Of a stretch of 64,000 nt of DNA, positions 20,178-29,791 are shown in pieces. This DNA comes from Calycina herbarum. Taxonomy: Eukaryota; Ascomycota; Leotiomycetes; Helotiales; Pezizellaceae. The notes beneath the pieces were generated by a model. That model worked only from the letters and a program-made list of their open reading frames with translations. It made no database searches and was not told the origin of the DNA. The DNA lies in assembly GCA_001414485.1 (NCBI GenBank), contig LLEY01000148.1:98106-162105 (forward strand), read 5' to 3'. The number at the start of each line of letters is the position of its first letter. Position 1 is the stretch's first letter. A program made the translations under genes and the position numbers.

Positions 20178-22132
20178 TCAAACTCGGCATAACACATCAC
20201 CAACTAATTCCCATCCCTCACTCCCCACACAAATCTGACACCAAAACACATCACCAGGATCAACATCCTTCTTGATTTTCAGCAACCTTTCATAATTAGA
20301 ACCCCAAAATACCCTCTGAAAATTCGGTTCATTCCAATACGCCTATTCCATCATTAGTTACTCCACAGATTTCGGGACGAAGAATATACCTCATTGACAT
20401 AAGCACCAGACTCGGGTGCCAATTTCCTTAAAGCTTCCACTTGAACATTATTGATGTTATTCTCTACAACTTCTCGCGCGTTTTCATCTAGTGGTGTCCA
20501 GTCTTGGGACGTAACTTTGGCATTGAGAATTAACAAAGGTCTGGAAGGGAAGTGAGTTCGACTTACCAGCATGAACCAAAGCTTTCCTCCAAGCCGGATT
20601 AACGGCATTACTCCCACCCCTCGGTTCAGCATCCCAAACTCCTTTTCCAGAAACCATGTATAACCTCGCTCCGGATGTTCCAACAAAATCTATCAAAGCA
20701 TCATGCATAGCATCATCTGTCAGCTTCTCCGCGGGTAGAAGCCATGAGCCGACGACTTTATCTATTCCCGCATCTTGGTCATCTGCATACTTGAGGAACA
20801 TACTATACAAATTCGGGAAAACCGTCGATATGGTTTGGGTAGTCGTTTGATTGGGATACGTCTCGTTGATATGCGTCCAGAATGGTTTCCACAAATTATC
20901 TAACTCTGTTGGTGAGGAGGGTTCGGGTAATGCCAAGATTACTTGGAAGGATGCCACATGCTTTCCAGAGTCGTCGGTGATATTTGGATAGATATACGTA
21001 AAAGCTGAAACATTCGCCGCCGAAAGAGAAGGAAATTGTGCGACAAAATAAGTCACAATATCCCAGTAAATCGTGGAATTCGGTTCGGTTTGGAGACTGA
21101 AGTTGTATACTGCCAATGGCGTCGCTGGGATTGTCCGAATGGTGACCTTTGTAAGGACCCCGAATGTTGTTCCGCCACCCTGGGAAGTTAGTTTCGGGAT
21201 TTTTGAACCATGATGGGATTTGATACTTACCCCTCGAACAGCCCAGAACAGGTCTGTATTTTGACACTCGTTGGCTGTAATAATTTCCCCTTTTGGTGTC
21301 ACCATTTCGACTTCGTATACTTGGTCTGCTCCTAGTCCGTAAATATGTGAGAGAGGACTGTGACCCCCACCAGTAATATATCCACCCATAGTGACCTCGC
21401 TTCCCATCCCATCAATGGCCGTTTGATTATAGAGATTGAGTTGTTCGTAGATATCACTGACATACGAACCAGCACCGGTAGTTACAGCCGTAGTGTTGAT
21501 TTTGAAATCGCATCCCTTTGGTTGGAAACTGTCGTGGTAAACATAATCCCCAATCATGTACCTGGTCCAAATTGAGAGCGAATATGGGGCGGAATTTCTA
21601 ATACTCAAATCAGTCAATTGTTCTTTCCCGGTTTCTCTATCTCAAATTACCGTTTCATGAAATCATGTCCTGAGGCTTTCACATTCACTCTTATATTATT
21701 GTTCCTCGCAAAGTCTATCCCGAGTTTGACTTCCTCCGCCGAAGTCGCGTTGACAACATAAACGGGGTATCCGAGTCCACTACACGGAGCAGATGGATCT
21801 GGAAGACAAGAATCGTTGTTCATGTTATTCCATGCGATGCTCACTGGATTGTCCTGATGAAAAGCGAAACCACCCCACGCGGCCGTGATCGCAGCGCAAG
21901 TTTCGTTGGACCCTGGTGAGGAAGAGTGACAGGCGTCGGCGGGTGGAAGAGGATGTAATAATCGCCCGGATAGAGTTTCATTGAGGGATGTCCATTGTGA
22001 GATACTAGGCCAGGTTGGATCATTTGGGGTTGTTTTGCATGTCGTGGATTTTGCGCGAGCTGCAGTTATCAATGCTAGGAGGACGAATGTTTGGAGGGAG
22101 GGCATATTTAATCCTGGGTGTTGCAGCTTCAT
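20178..22132 (-). CDS. Secreted FAD-linked oxidase (berberine bridge enzyme-like)
   Basis: Five exons: 22132-21651, 21597-21231, 21179-20567, 20514-20390, 20342-20178; 583 residues. The introns are 53, 51, 52 and 47 bp, and phases agree throughout. An N-terminal signal peptide (MPSLQTFVLLALITAARA from the second ATG at 22105, which may be the real start) precedes the FAD-binding PCMH domain: YPVYVVNATSAEEV, VNVKASGHDF with His156 as the probable covalent flavin attachment, and MGGYITGGGHSPLSHIYGLGAD. The position that carries the second, cysteinyl link in plant BBEs is Tyr here, so attachment should be mono-covalent. The last exon holds the BBE C-terminal domain (YWNEPNFQRVFWG, NYERLLKIKKDVDPGDVFWC). 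Many N-glycosylation sites. Fungal relatives oxidise alcohols, sugars or alkaloid-like intermediates; the substrate here is unknown. The neighbouring hydrolase pseudogene is not enough to call a biosynthetic cluster. Confidence 0.9.
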
Positions 22133-23138
22133 GGTTTGTTGAAATGGAACTGAAGTGGGATGAAGAGGAGGGGTCTAGAAGCATCTTACCGTCTTTATAT
22201 ATACAGTCTTTGCAAAATAGGCAGTCCCCCTGATTGAGAACTAGAAAGTAATCAAAGATGCACACCGGTTATCAGGAGTCCCCGGCCCCGCCGGACACCT
22301 TGCTGATCACGTCGACAAACCATGAACGAAATGGTACGTAATCCTCAAGTAGGACCTGGCCAGCTTAGGTTTTCAAATGAATATCATCTTGCTCTGCGAA
22401 GAGTTTTCAGTACAATACCGCCTCGCTTAAACGAGATGACTCCAGGGGGGAGCCACCGGGAGGGTCGTTTAAATACGAGACCAGCGGATTAATACTCTAA
22501 ATTTTGAAGGAAGATCTCGCCGCAGCTATAATCATGAATAGATGAGTATCTTGTAACGAAAATTTAGATGAAGTTTTTATGTGAATGAGAAAAAGACGTA
22601 CTAATGATGAAGCAAATTTGATTCAAGTTATTCTCGTTTTGTTACTCACTCTAGTCTGCAGTTATCTATAGATGCTGGAGGTTGCGAAATGTCTGGACAC
22701 GCAATTTTTATCGTAGGATTCTTGCCCTGTTAGGCCGGTCACCGGTTACCGGTGCCGGTCCGGAGTACCGGAAGCAAACGAGAACCGGCACCGAATGATA
22801 TAAAAGGAGGGGCTTAGCGAAATGAATACCCATCTGGGATATTCTGACTAGAAAGCAACTCAATGATGGCGGATTGTTTGGAGAGACTATAAACAAGAAC
22901 TCATAACCTCGCCACCGCCAAGGAACATCATTGCGTAGACGAGCTTCTACCGATGAGAGGGACAATATATATATCAAAAATTCGATAGAAGATCTAACTG
23001 CAATTCTCGAAAAACGTGAAATCTCTTCTCACTATCTTACACCACAATGTTTGCCTTCTTGAACTACTGTTGGTTATTTCAGCAGTAGCCCACTCGAGTC
23101 GTATCCCCCAAATTGAAACATTCAAATAGAAAAGGAGA
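22133..23138. other. Intergenic, 1 kb
   Basis: Promoter side of the BBE gene and 3' flank of the large minus-strand gene. No gene accepted. Contains a dense cluster of ACCGG/CCGGT motifs at 22734-22797, listed separately. Confidence 0.5.
22734..22797. repeat. CCGGT/ACCGG motif cluster
   Basis: Within about 64 bases there are eight CCGG cores in both orientations (GGCCGGTCACCGGTTACCGG, GCCGGTCCGG, GTACCGG, AACCGGCACC), giving several overlapping short palindromes in an otherwise AT-rich spacer. CTTGCCCTG lies just before it at 22721-22729; its reverse complement CAGGGCAAG also ends the relic at 20030. Confidence 0.65.
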
Positions 23139-26100
23139 CTACCAAATCAAAGCATACTTCTTCTCTCTCTCAAAAAAGTACGTTTCTTTGCTCCCAGGAA
23201 ATTTTATCTCCTTTCTCTTAGGAAAGGCTCTCGAACAACAAGTCCAACAAACATCCTCAGATAATACAAGCGGCGTAAAACCATGCTGCACAGCCATAGC
23301 GGTGATCGCAAGCCTAGCAAGCCAATTCTTGTGTGATTTCACAGCAATTGTACCAGATGTTGGGGCTTCGATTAGCTCGTCCCAATTCTCAATACTGGTA
23401 GCCGCAAGACGTGGAAACTCTCTCACAACTGCTTCGTAAGAGACAGCTTTTTCGACGTTGGAACAGACCGGGTTCTGTACACGACAAATATCCCTTCCCG
23501 CAAACGTTTTCAACATGTCTACTTCGCCCACCCAGGTCGGCCCATCATAGACTGAAACGAGCGTCTCGACAAGCACGAAAATTCGGTCAATGATATGCTG
23601 ATGGTTGTCATCTGGGACCAAGGGGATCTCATAATTTGTGAACGAAAGATGGATGGATGTGTTTCCAAAGTGGCTTTCTGGTTCACCATCAAAAGGCGTG
23701 TGGTTTATAGACATCCACTGCTCCGGGTCTGCTTCTCGAGTCTTAACATCTGGAGGAGATATGAGAAAGGTCATCCCCGACCTGCCAACGTTCCCGACAA
23801 CTCTTCTTATCTCTGCCGTTCCTGGCTTTTCAATGGGGTCGCAGAGCAGCGTTGCTGCAATGTATAGGGAGTTTCCTGACGAAAGTGCAAACACTTGGGA
23901 TAGACTATCTGGGTCTAGATTGCATGTCCCCGAGTCAAACATAGCAATACAGGCAAAAGCCTGAGAGAGTGTCAGCCCAGAACCATGCATATTTTCTGTC
24001 GTTGCCTCTTTAGCCCATTTAGTTACTGTTAAAGAAGTTTTCAGGAAGTTTGTAGTGATTTCGGCTCCTGGGAGGAGATGGTAGACTTCGCTCATCATTG
24101 CACATGCTCGGAGGTTCTGAATGACAGGATTTACAAGAAGGCCGGCAGAGCCAAGGTGTTGCTTGAGCGAGAACTGGTCAACCTTAGCAGGTTGGAAGAA
24201 TTCATCCACAAACGTGGGTTCAAGATGGATCTCTCGAGGCAATTCGCTGTGCGCCTCACTCATGGAGTATAAAGCACATTGTCCTGGAATTCCCGCGTAG
24301 AACCGATACATCAGGGTTCTGGACTGTGGTGAATGAAATGATGTTGCCAGTAACTCCCGGGATGCTTCAACGAAATCCATTGATGTCGGAAAGCACAATT
24401 CAGTACCTGAGTCAAATCCAAGTTTCTCTTTGACTGGAAGGAATATCTCTCCAACACTTTCGATATGTCGGCAACGCTCAGCAAACACAATAACTTCCGT
24501 AAGCTCTTGAATTGCCTTGATGGTGTCTATGTCTTCGTTAAGTATATTTTTGAGCGCTGACTTGACTGGCTGGCTTGTTTGATTCAACAGTAACAATCTT
24601 AATTTTGCAGCTTCAATATCTTTGAAGTCCTCACAATATTGCACGAACAACATAAGTTGATACTCAGAAGCGACAATCCATCTGAAATTCTTGGCAGGTC
24701 CCATCTCCGTTGTCTTAAAGTCGCCATCTAGCGTTCTTTTGGGTAACGAATTAGGGCTTGTCGGGGCTACACTTGCATATTCCACATAAGTTGAAACCCC
24801 GTTCTGTGGATGGCAATGGATGATGAAATCCGCACTGCTATAACCCAAACGGGAGCTCAATTTTCTCAAACAATTCAACTTCTGGTCATCAAAGCCATCG
24901 AGAACTCTGAATAAACCAGAAAGCGTGGATAATCCGAACATTGGTGGGGAATTGAAGGTAGAATCCAGAAAGCCTGGATACCTGCGGCCAAGTTTAAGAA
25001 GCTGCTGTGCAACGACTCTCTCTTCATCCTCACAATCGATGTAATTTTGCGCAGCCACAGCGAGGTATATCAGCCAAGTTTGGACTTCCGAATGTTTGAA
25101 TCGCGAATTTCGAGGAAGATCCATCACATTGGTAATTCTCCCGAGTCTTTCCAGCCCATCCTCATCGTTCACCGCGAATTCCTTCCAGCCCTTGAAAAGG
25201 CACCCAAGAACAACATATCCAAACTGATCACAAGTAATACGCTTGTTATCCCCGATTGTACGAACAGCCCGGACAGGGTGTCCATAGAATTGCAAGCGGG
25301 CAAGCGGCAAGGACCAATAAACGCTTTTGGTATCTTTTCGCACTTGTTGGAGTCCAAGGGTGAGGATCGCCCCCGTTTGAAATAATGCATCTTGTTGTCT
25401 GACTTCGGCATAAGAATTGTCATGGACTACCATATCGGGGTATAGGTGCCAGGACGATACAGCTAATAAGGCTGCCCCATCTTGGATTCTCTGGGGAATG
25501 CCTTTGATCAAATCATTCATCCCTTCCAAGGCAGTGGTCCAAGCTTTCATAACGCTATTATAAGTCTGAGGCTCGCTATTGACGGGAACACTCGCGTTAT
25601 TCAAGATAAGCATTGTCTGGATGTGCTGCCTTTGTTTGGCTTGATCTGCGCTTTGTAGCCAAGCACGGGCACTGGAATCCCAAATAGCAAGATCGCTGCG
25701 GGATATGTCTTGTTGACTTGCCAGGATTTCGTTTTGATGATCACTCGAGTAAAGGACATTGCTCTGCTTGATACGAATACAGGTTTTGCGTTTTTCGACC
25801 AATTCAACCCACAATGAAATAGCCTCTTGGACCGAGAAAATCCTAGCAAGCATACAGGCGAGGAGATGGACTTGAATTGCTGCACTCCCGGAGGTGGCTG
25901 CTGCCCAAATACTGGTTGTATCCAGACCAAGATGGCTACCAAATATCCCGTCATGTTCCCGAGAAGGTGTAGTAGCCAGCATTGAACAGATCTCCGATAC
26001 GCGGGTTCCATAGGCGCGACATAGTTCCTCGGTGGTGGGAAGAACGTCTTTAAAGAGAGCACCTAGCCTGCGGGCAGTTTTGTGGAGAGTGCCTTCTTCC

Positions 26101-26267
26101 GCGTCGACCTTTCTTTTCTTGGATATCGTGTTACCCAGCGCAGAGTATTCTGCTGGCGCTTCAAGCTTCACCAAAGTGAAATCTGCATTGAGATTGATCA
26201 AGGCAGCTGTATTTTCATTATGGACCGCAGCAAGCGCACCAGAAACTTTGCCGAAAGAAAGTGCCAT
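23139..26267 (-). CDS. Large conserved fungal protein of unknown function, 1042 residues
   Basis: One uninterrupted exon. The ATG at 26267 (MALSFGKVSGALAAVHNENTA) is used because the longer open frame starts at TTG and its extra 35 residues look non-coding. Recognisable as a large protein seen in many Pezizomycotina genomes without known function. A basic nuclear-localisation-like cluster KKRKVD lies near residue 62. Most of the protein looks alpha-helical and globular (TSGSAAIQVHLLACMLARIF, LPVKEKLGFDSGTEL). Near the C terminus SEDVCWTCCSRAFPKRK contains a C-x-x-C-C cluster that could bind metal. There is no signal peptide and no obvious membrane segment. I cannot assign an activity. Confidence 0.85.
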   Translation of the reverse strand: MALSFGKVSGALAAVHNENTAALINLNADFTLVKLEAPAEYSALGNTISKKRKVDAEEGTLHKTARRLGALFKDVLPTTEELCRAYGTRVSEICSMLATTPSREHDGIFGSHLGLDTTSIWAAATSGSAAIQVHLLACMLARIFSVQEAISLWVELVEKRKTCIRIKQSNVLYSSDHQNEILASQQDISRSDLAIWDSSARAWLQSADQAKQRQHIQTMLILNNASVPVNSEPQTYNSVMKAWTTALEGMNDLIKGIPQRIQDGAALLAVSSWHLYPDMVVHDNSYAEVRQQDALFQTGAILTLGLQQVRKDTKSVYWSLPLARLQFYGHPVRAVRTIGDNKRITCDQFGYVVLGCLFKGWKEFAVNDEDGLERLGRITNVMDLPRNSRFKHSEVQTWLIYLAVAAQNYIDCEDEERVVAQQLLKLGRRYPGFLDSTFNSPPMFGLSTLSGLFRVLDGFDDQKLNCLRKLSSRLGYSSADFIIHCHPQNGVSTYVEYASVAPTSPNSLPKRTLDGDFKTTEMGPAKNFRWIVASEYQLMLFVQYCEDFKDIEAAKLRLLLLNQTSQPVKSALKNILNEDIDTIKAIQELTEVIVFAERCRHIESVGEIFLPVKEKLGFDSGTELCFPTSMDFVEASRELLATSFHSPQSRTLMYRFYAGIPGQCALYSMSEAHSELPREIHLEPTFVDEFFQPAKVDQFSLKQHLGSAGLLVNPVIQNLRACAMMSEVYHLLPGAEITTNFLKTSLTVTKWAKEATTENMHGSGLTLSQAFACIAMFDSGTCNLDPDSLSQVFALSSGNSLYIAATLLCDPIEKPGTAEIRRVVGNVGRSGMTFLISPPDVKTREADPEQWMSINHTPFDGEPESHFGNTSIHLSFTNYEIPLVPDDNHQHIIDRIFVLVETLVSVYDGPTWVGEVDMLKTFAGRDICRVQNPVCSNVEKAVSYEAVVREFPRLAATSIENWDELIEAPTSGTIAVKSHKNWLARLAITAMAVQHGFTPLVLSEDVCWTCCSRAFPKRKEIKFPGSKETYFFEREKKYALIW

Positions 26268-28582
26268 TGCTGTAAAATAATAAGTATCTCTGTCAAAACC
26301 CTGCGGGGAAATGCGACCTACTGGGAGGCGATGCAGCCTGAATCTTCGCACCCGATGAATAGGTTGTTCCAATAAAAAACAGCGTCACGCCACCGTCAAT
26401 CTTGAAAGTTGGAAAAGCGGAGGAGACAACTTAGATAACTTAGAAAACCTGTCAGAACACTCCAGAGGAAGTGCGAAAACATAAATAATGGAGAAAAATA
26501 CACAAAGAGGGCTATGTTGAGGGCGAAGTGAAACAGGGCCGCTCTATTCGCCGCCTCATTATGCAGTGACACGACGTGTGATACCTTCTCGAGCCTCGAG
26601 GGTTTGAGCATGGCTTCAGCTGCAGCTGGGTTTGTGGACTTGGTGGGCTTGCTTGTTGAAGTGATTGACGCTGGTTCACTTCTAGAACTTGGAGGCTTCG
26701 GTTTCTCCCTTTCTCTCTCTCTCCGCGATCAACCCTTTACATCTGTTGTCATTGCTGGTGGTTTGGGTGTTGAGGTAATCAGAGAACTTTGGGGGAAGAA
26801 CTGCAGGAACAGATAACCTCACATCCCCAGCCTTGGAAGAGACAATTAATAGGACGGGTCACAAACATGCGAAGGTGGTAAAGAGAAGGCGGTGTGAGAG
26901 GCGAAGCAAAACAAGGCTGCTCTGCTCTCATTGTGTAACCGTGCAATAATTAGCAACTTGCATTGAGGTGCATACCTACCTTGCCTATGCCATTCATCCT
27001 CATTAGGAATCGTTCATATTGATGATTATTTCGTATCGTTTCAAGTCTTGGAAGAAGTTTCGACGATTCATTGCAACGAGTTGTCTTGAGTGCTGCGGAA
27101 AATCGACGGGACACGTGATACCTTTAAGAACTTCCCAATTTTCACAAATCGTTCTCGTATAGTTTCTCAAGTAAGGAGAATTTAAAAATATAATCATTTT
27201 ACATCCTATGACGATAACATTAATTCACCACTCGAATTCCCCTGCTATCCAAGAATCACGTGTCTATATGCTAATCATGTGATATTTCACAAAATCATCA
27301 GAGAATTTCCAAACCAGGGGATGAATCCTAGAAGTATAAGACCAATTATATAAGGATAATGATTATAGCCTCCAAACAACCTCCAAGCAACCAATTCAAC
27401 ATCCAGCTTTCTCACCACGTGACTCACTTCCCCTTCTGGATTCCAGACAAAAACTCCCACCAACAAGCCAAGCCCACTAGGGGGTGCGCTCGTTCGTGAG
27501 AATATGCTTAGTGCATTGGAACACTACATTACGAAAACAAAGAAAGCTTCAAACCGCTTCCTGAAATAAGATGTCACCTATATTAAGGATTTCTACGCAT
27601 TTCTTCAGCGTACTTGTATTCTTGATCGTTTTACGAACTCATTTTCTGTGTTTTGGTGTTGGAAAGCAGGGAGCATATTCTCACGAACGGGTACACCCCC
27701 TGGTGGTCCATCACTCTATTTCCCAAGAGATCCTCTCAAGCCACCGGGAAGATCAAGCACTTCTTTCTTCAATCTCTATTTCTATGCCATTTCTTTTCTT
27801 CTCACTGCCCCTCCCCTAGGCCTGGGCCTAGATTTTAACTTTCGAAACCACCCCTGTCTCCGCCTCCGTCGTCAGATCTTATCAAGCGTCCCCACAAAAG
27901 AATGTCATGCCCAGACGAAGGAAGGATCCAAAAGTAGAAAATTTTGATTTTTGGACGTGTGTATGATGAGGTGGACGGAGTGATGATGAGTTCGGATGAT
28001 GAATGTTTTTGGTTTTGCTTTGTGGAGTTGTAGAGTAAATGCATTGTTTGATAGAGAAGGGAGGCGTAAGAGAGGGAGGGGGTTGGGGATCGGGAAGGAT
28101 CGGAGGAGGGAAGAGAGAGGGGTCGTTCTTCCGTTTTCGCATTCGGTTGAGGGGAAACCACCAGCACGCAAAGAAGGAGAGAGTCAGGAGAAGAGTTTGC
28201 TTTGTGAGTGAGAGGAGAGAAGCCTCGAATCTCGAATCTTGATTCATTGTATCATCCCCAAAAAGAGGAAGCAAGTGTCTAGCCCAGCTGAAAACCCAAA
28301 ACAATCAAAGCATCCACCCATAAAGTAATCCTAAAAAATCTAACAAAGTCGTAGTCGTCGTCCAACCACAAGAGAAGAAGTAAATACACAAAACAACCCC
28401 CTAAGGGATAGACAAATGACGAGGCTGCTCTAGCTCTAGCATCAAATGCACATATTCCCAATTGACAAAACCCCCACCCTTAAAGTGCCCACCAAAATGA
28501 TTCCAAAAAAAAAAAAACCGCCATTCAGATGAAGGCTTGCCAAACGCGTAATATCCAAGAAAACGCAGCAAGAAACAATGCA
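26268..28582. other. Intergenic, 2.3 kb
   Basis: No gene accepted. Two diverged short repeats (26519-26545 and 26894-26921, sharing GAGG/GAGA-GGCGAAG-...-GCTCT) differ mainly by transitions. From 27880 to 28250 the plus strand is G-rich with overlapping low-complexity frames. Close to 28510 there is a run of A. The right end is the 3' flank of the SIS-domain gene. Confidence 0.45.
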
Positions 28583-29791
28583 TCATGCCATCAACTCTCC
28601 AATCTCCATTACCCCACACATCTCGTCATCCTCAACAGTGACCAAAACAGCACCATCATGATATTTCTTCTCGCCTCCCGGAACAGATCGCCGCATAATC
28701 CTGATCCAATCCTGGGCTTCAGAAACATCTAGATGAGCAGAAATCTGGATCCACTCCTTCTTCGAGGCCGTAAGTCCAGGAATTGAGATGGCTGGGATTT
28801 CAGTATTGCTAGTTTGAACACCTTTAATACATCGAGGTGGGACAACAACGTCGCCGCTCATTCTAATCCATCCGCTCTCCGATTGAAGGGCCGCGAATCC
28901 AACTTGTGAGATTGTTGATGAGCGGGAGACATCTGGAATATCGATTATCGAAATCGCTCTATCAGAAAGCTTTTGTATTTTTTGAATGGCGGCGCCAATT
29001 GCGCCTCCGGGGTGGTTTTTGTGGAAGACATTGGGGAGGGAGGTGTGGTATAGTTCGCTGGATGCAGCGATTGCGAGGGCGTCTCCTAGGGCGAGGGCCA
29101 TGGTCGTTGATATCGTGGGTGCCTTTACTCCAAAAGCTGCTTCTTCTGATATTGGTAGTGGTGCTGGGAGGAGGATTGTACCTGGTCGTTGTTTGATAAT
29201 CTCACAGGCGGCGGGAGAAGAGGCCTCGGTGATGATGAGCGCTGGTAATGATGGGCTGAAATAAGGAAGAGTCTGAAGTAATTCACCTGTCTTTCCCGAG
29301 TTGGAAATGAATAAGATGATATCCTCGGGGCAGACAACACCAAGGTCGCCATGGACTGCTTCGGTGGGGTGAAGGTATACGGTCGTTATTCCAAGGCTGT
29401 TCAATGTCGCCTCGAGCTTTTTTCCGATGTGACCACTCTTTCCAATTCCGGTGACTACGACCTTTCCCCTTCTTTTTTTGCACTTTGTGATTTCTTCTAC
29501 CGCGTAGTGGAATCCTTCTTGTGCAACCGCATCTGTCGCATATAGTCGGGTAAGAGCTTCAAGGGCAGAAGCTTCCGTCCGTAAAACGTGGAGTGCGGTA
29601 TCTAGTCTCTTGCCAAAGACAGGACCGGAGGTTTCTATCTCTGGGGGAGTAATTGATCCAAGTCCTTCGAGACATGGGAGTTCTTCGCCTGGTGTTGCTG
29701 GGGAGGGTGGTGAAGGTGGTGGCATAGGCGGGCTGTGAGAAGAATGGCAGAGGTAGACCTCGCTATTCTGAATAGGTTGATCCATCGTCAT
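28583..29791 (-). CDS. SIS-domain sugar-phosphate isomerase (KpsF/GutQ-like)
   Basis: Single exon, 402 residues from the ATG at 29791 (MTMDQPIQ); the upstream open frame starts at TTG. After a Pro/Ser-rich N-terminal tail of about 55 residues, the SIS domain runs from about 60 to 320: VVVTGIGKSGHIGKKL (112-126), VYLHPTEAVHGDLG (138-151), LFISNSGKTGE (160-170), then ALALGDALA and FHKNHPGGAIG. These are the D-arabinose-5-phosphate isomerase family blocks. The catalytic His and the HPGG stretch are present, while the usual SNSGET/SGES reads SNSGKT. The paired CBS domains that follow SIS in bacterial KpsF are not recognisable in the C-terminal 90 residues. Fungi lack the KDO pathway, so the true substrate is open. 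Confidence 0.9.
   Translation of the reverse strand: MTMDQPIQNSEVYLCHSSHSPPMPPPSPPSPATPGEELPCLEGLGSITPPEIETSGPVFGKRLDTALHVLRTEASALEALTRLYATDAVAQEGFHYAVEEITKCKKRRGKVVVTGIGKSGHIGKKLEATLNSLGITTVYLHPTEAVHGDLGVVCPEDIILFISNSGKTGELLQTLPYFSPSLPALIITEASSPAACEIIKQRPGTILLPAPLPISEEAAFGVKAPTISTTMALALGDALAIAASSELYHTSLPNVFHKNHPGGAIGAAIQKIQKLSDRAISIIDIPDVSRSSTISQVGFAALQSESGWIRMSGDVVVPPRCIKGVQTSNTEIPAISIPGLTASKKEWIQISAHLDVSEAQDWIRIMRRSVPGGEKKYHDGAVLVTVEDDEMCGVMEIGELMA

Noticed and set aside
17489..22132. Secondary-metabolite cluster made of the hydrolase and the BBE oxidase
   Set aside because: No backbone enzyme, P450, transporter or cluster regulator lies nearby, and one of the two genes is dead.
27835..28304. 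Pro/Ser/Leu-rich minus-strand frames near the SIS gene
   Set aside because: Low-complexity complement of a G-rich stretch, open in several frames at once.
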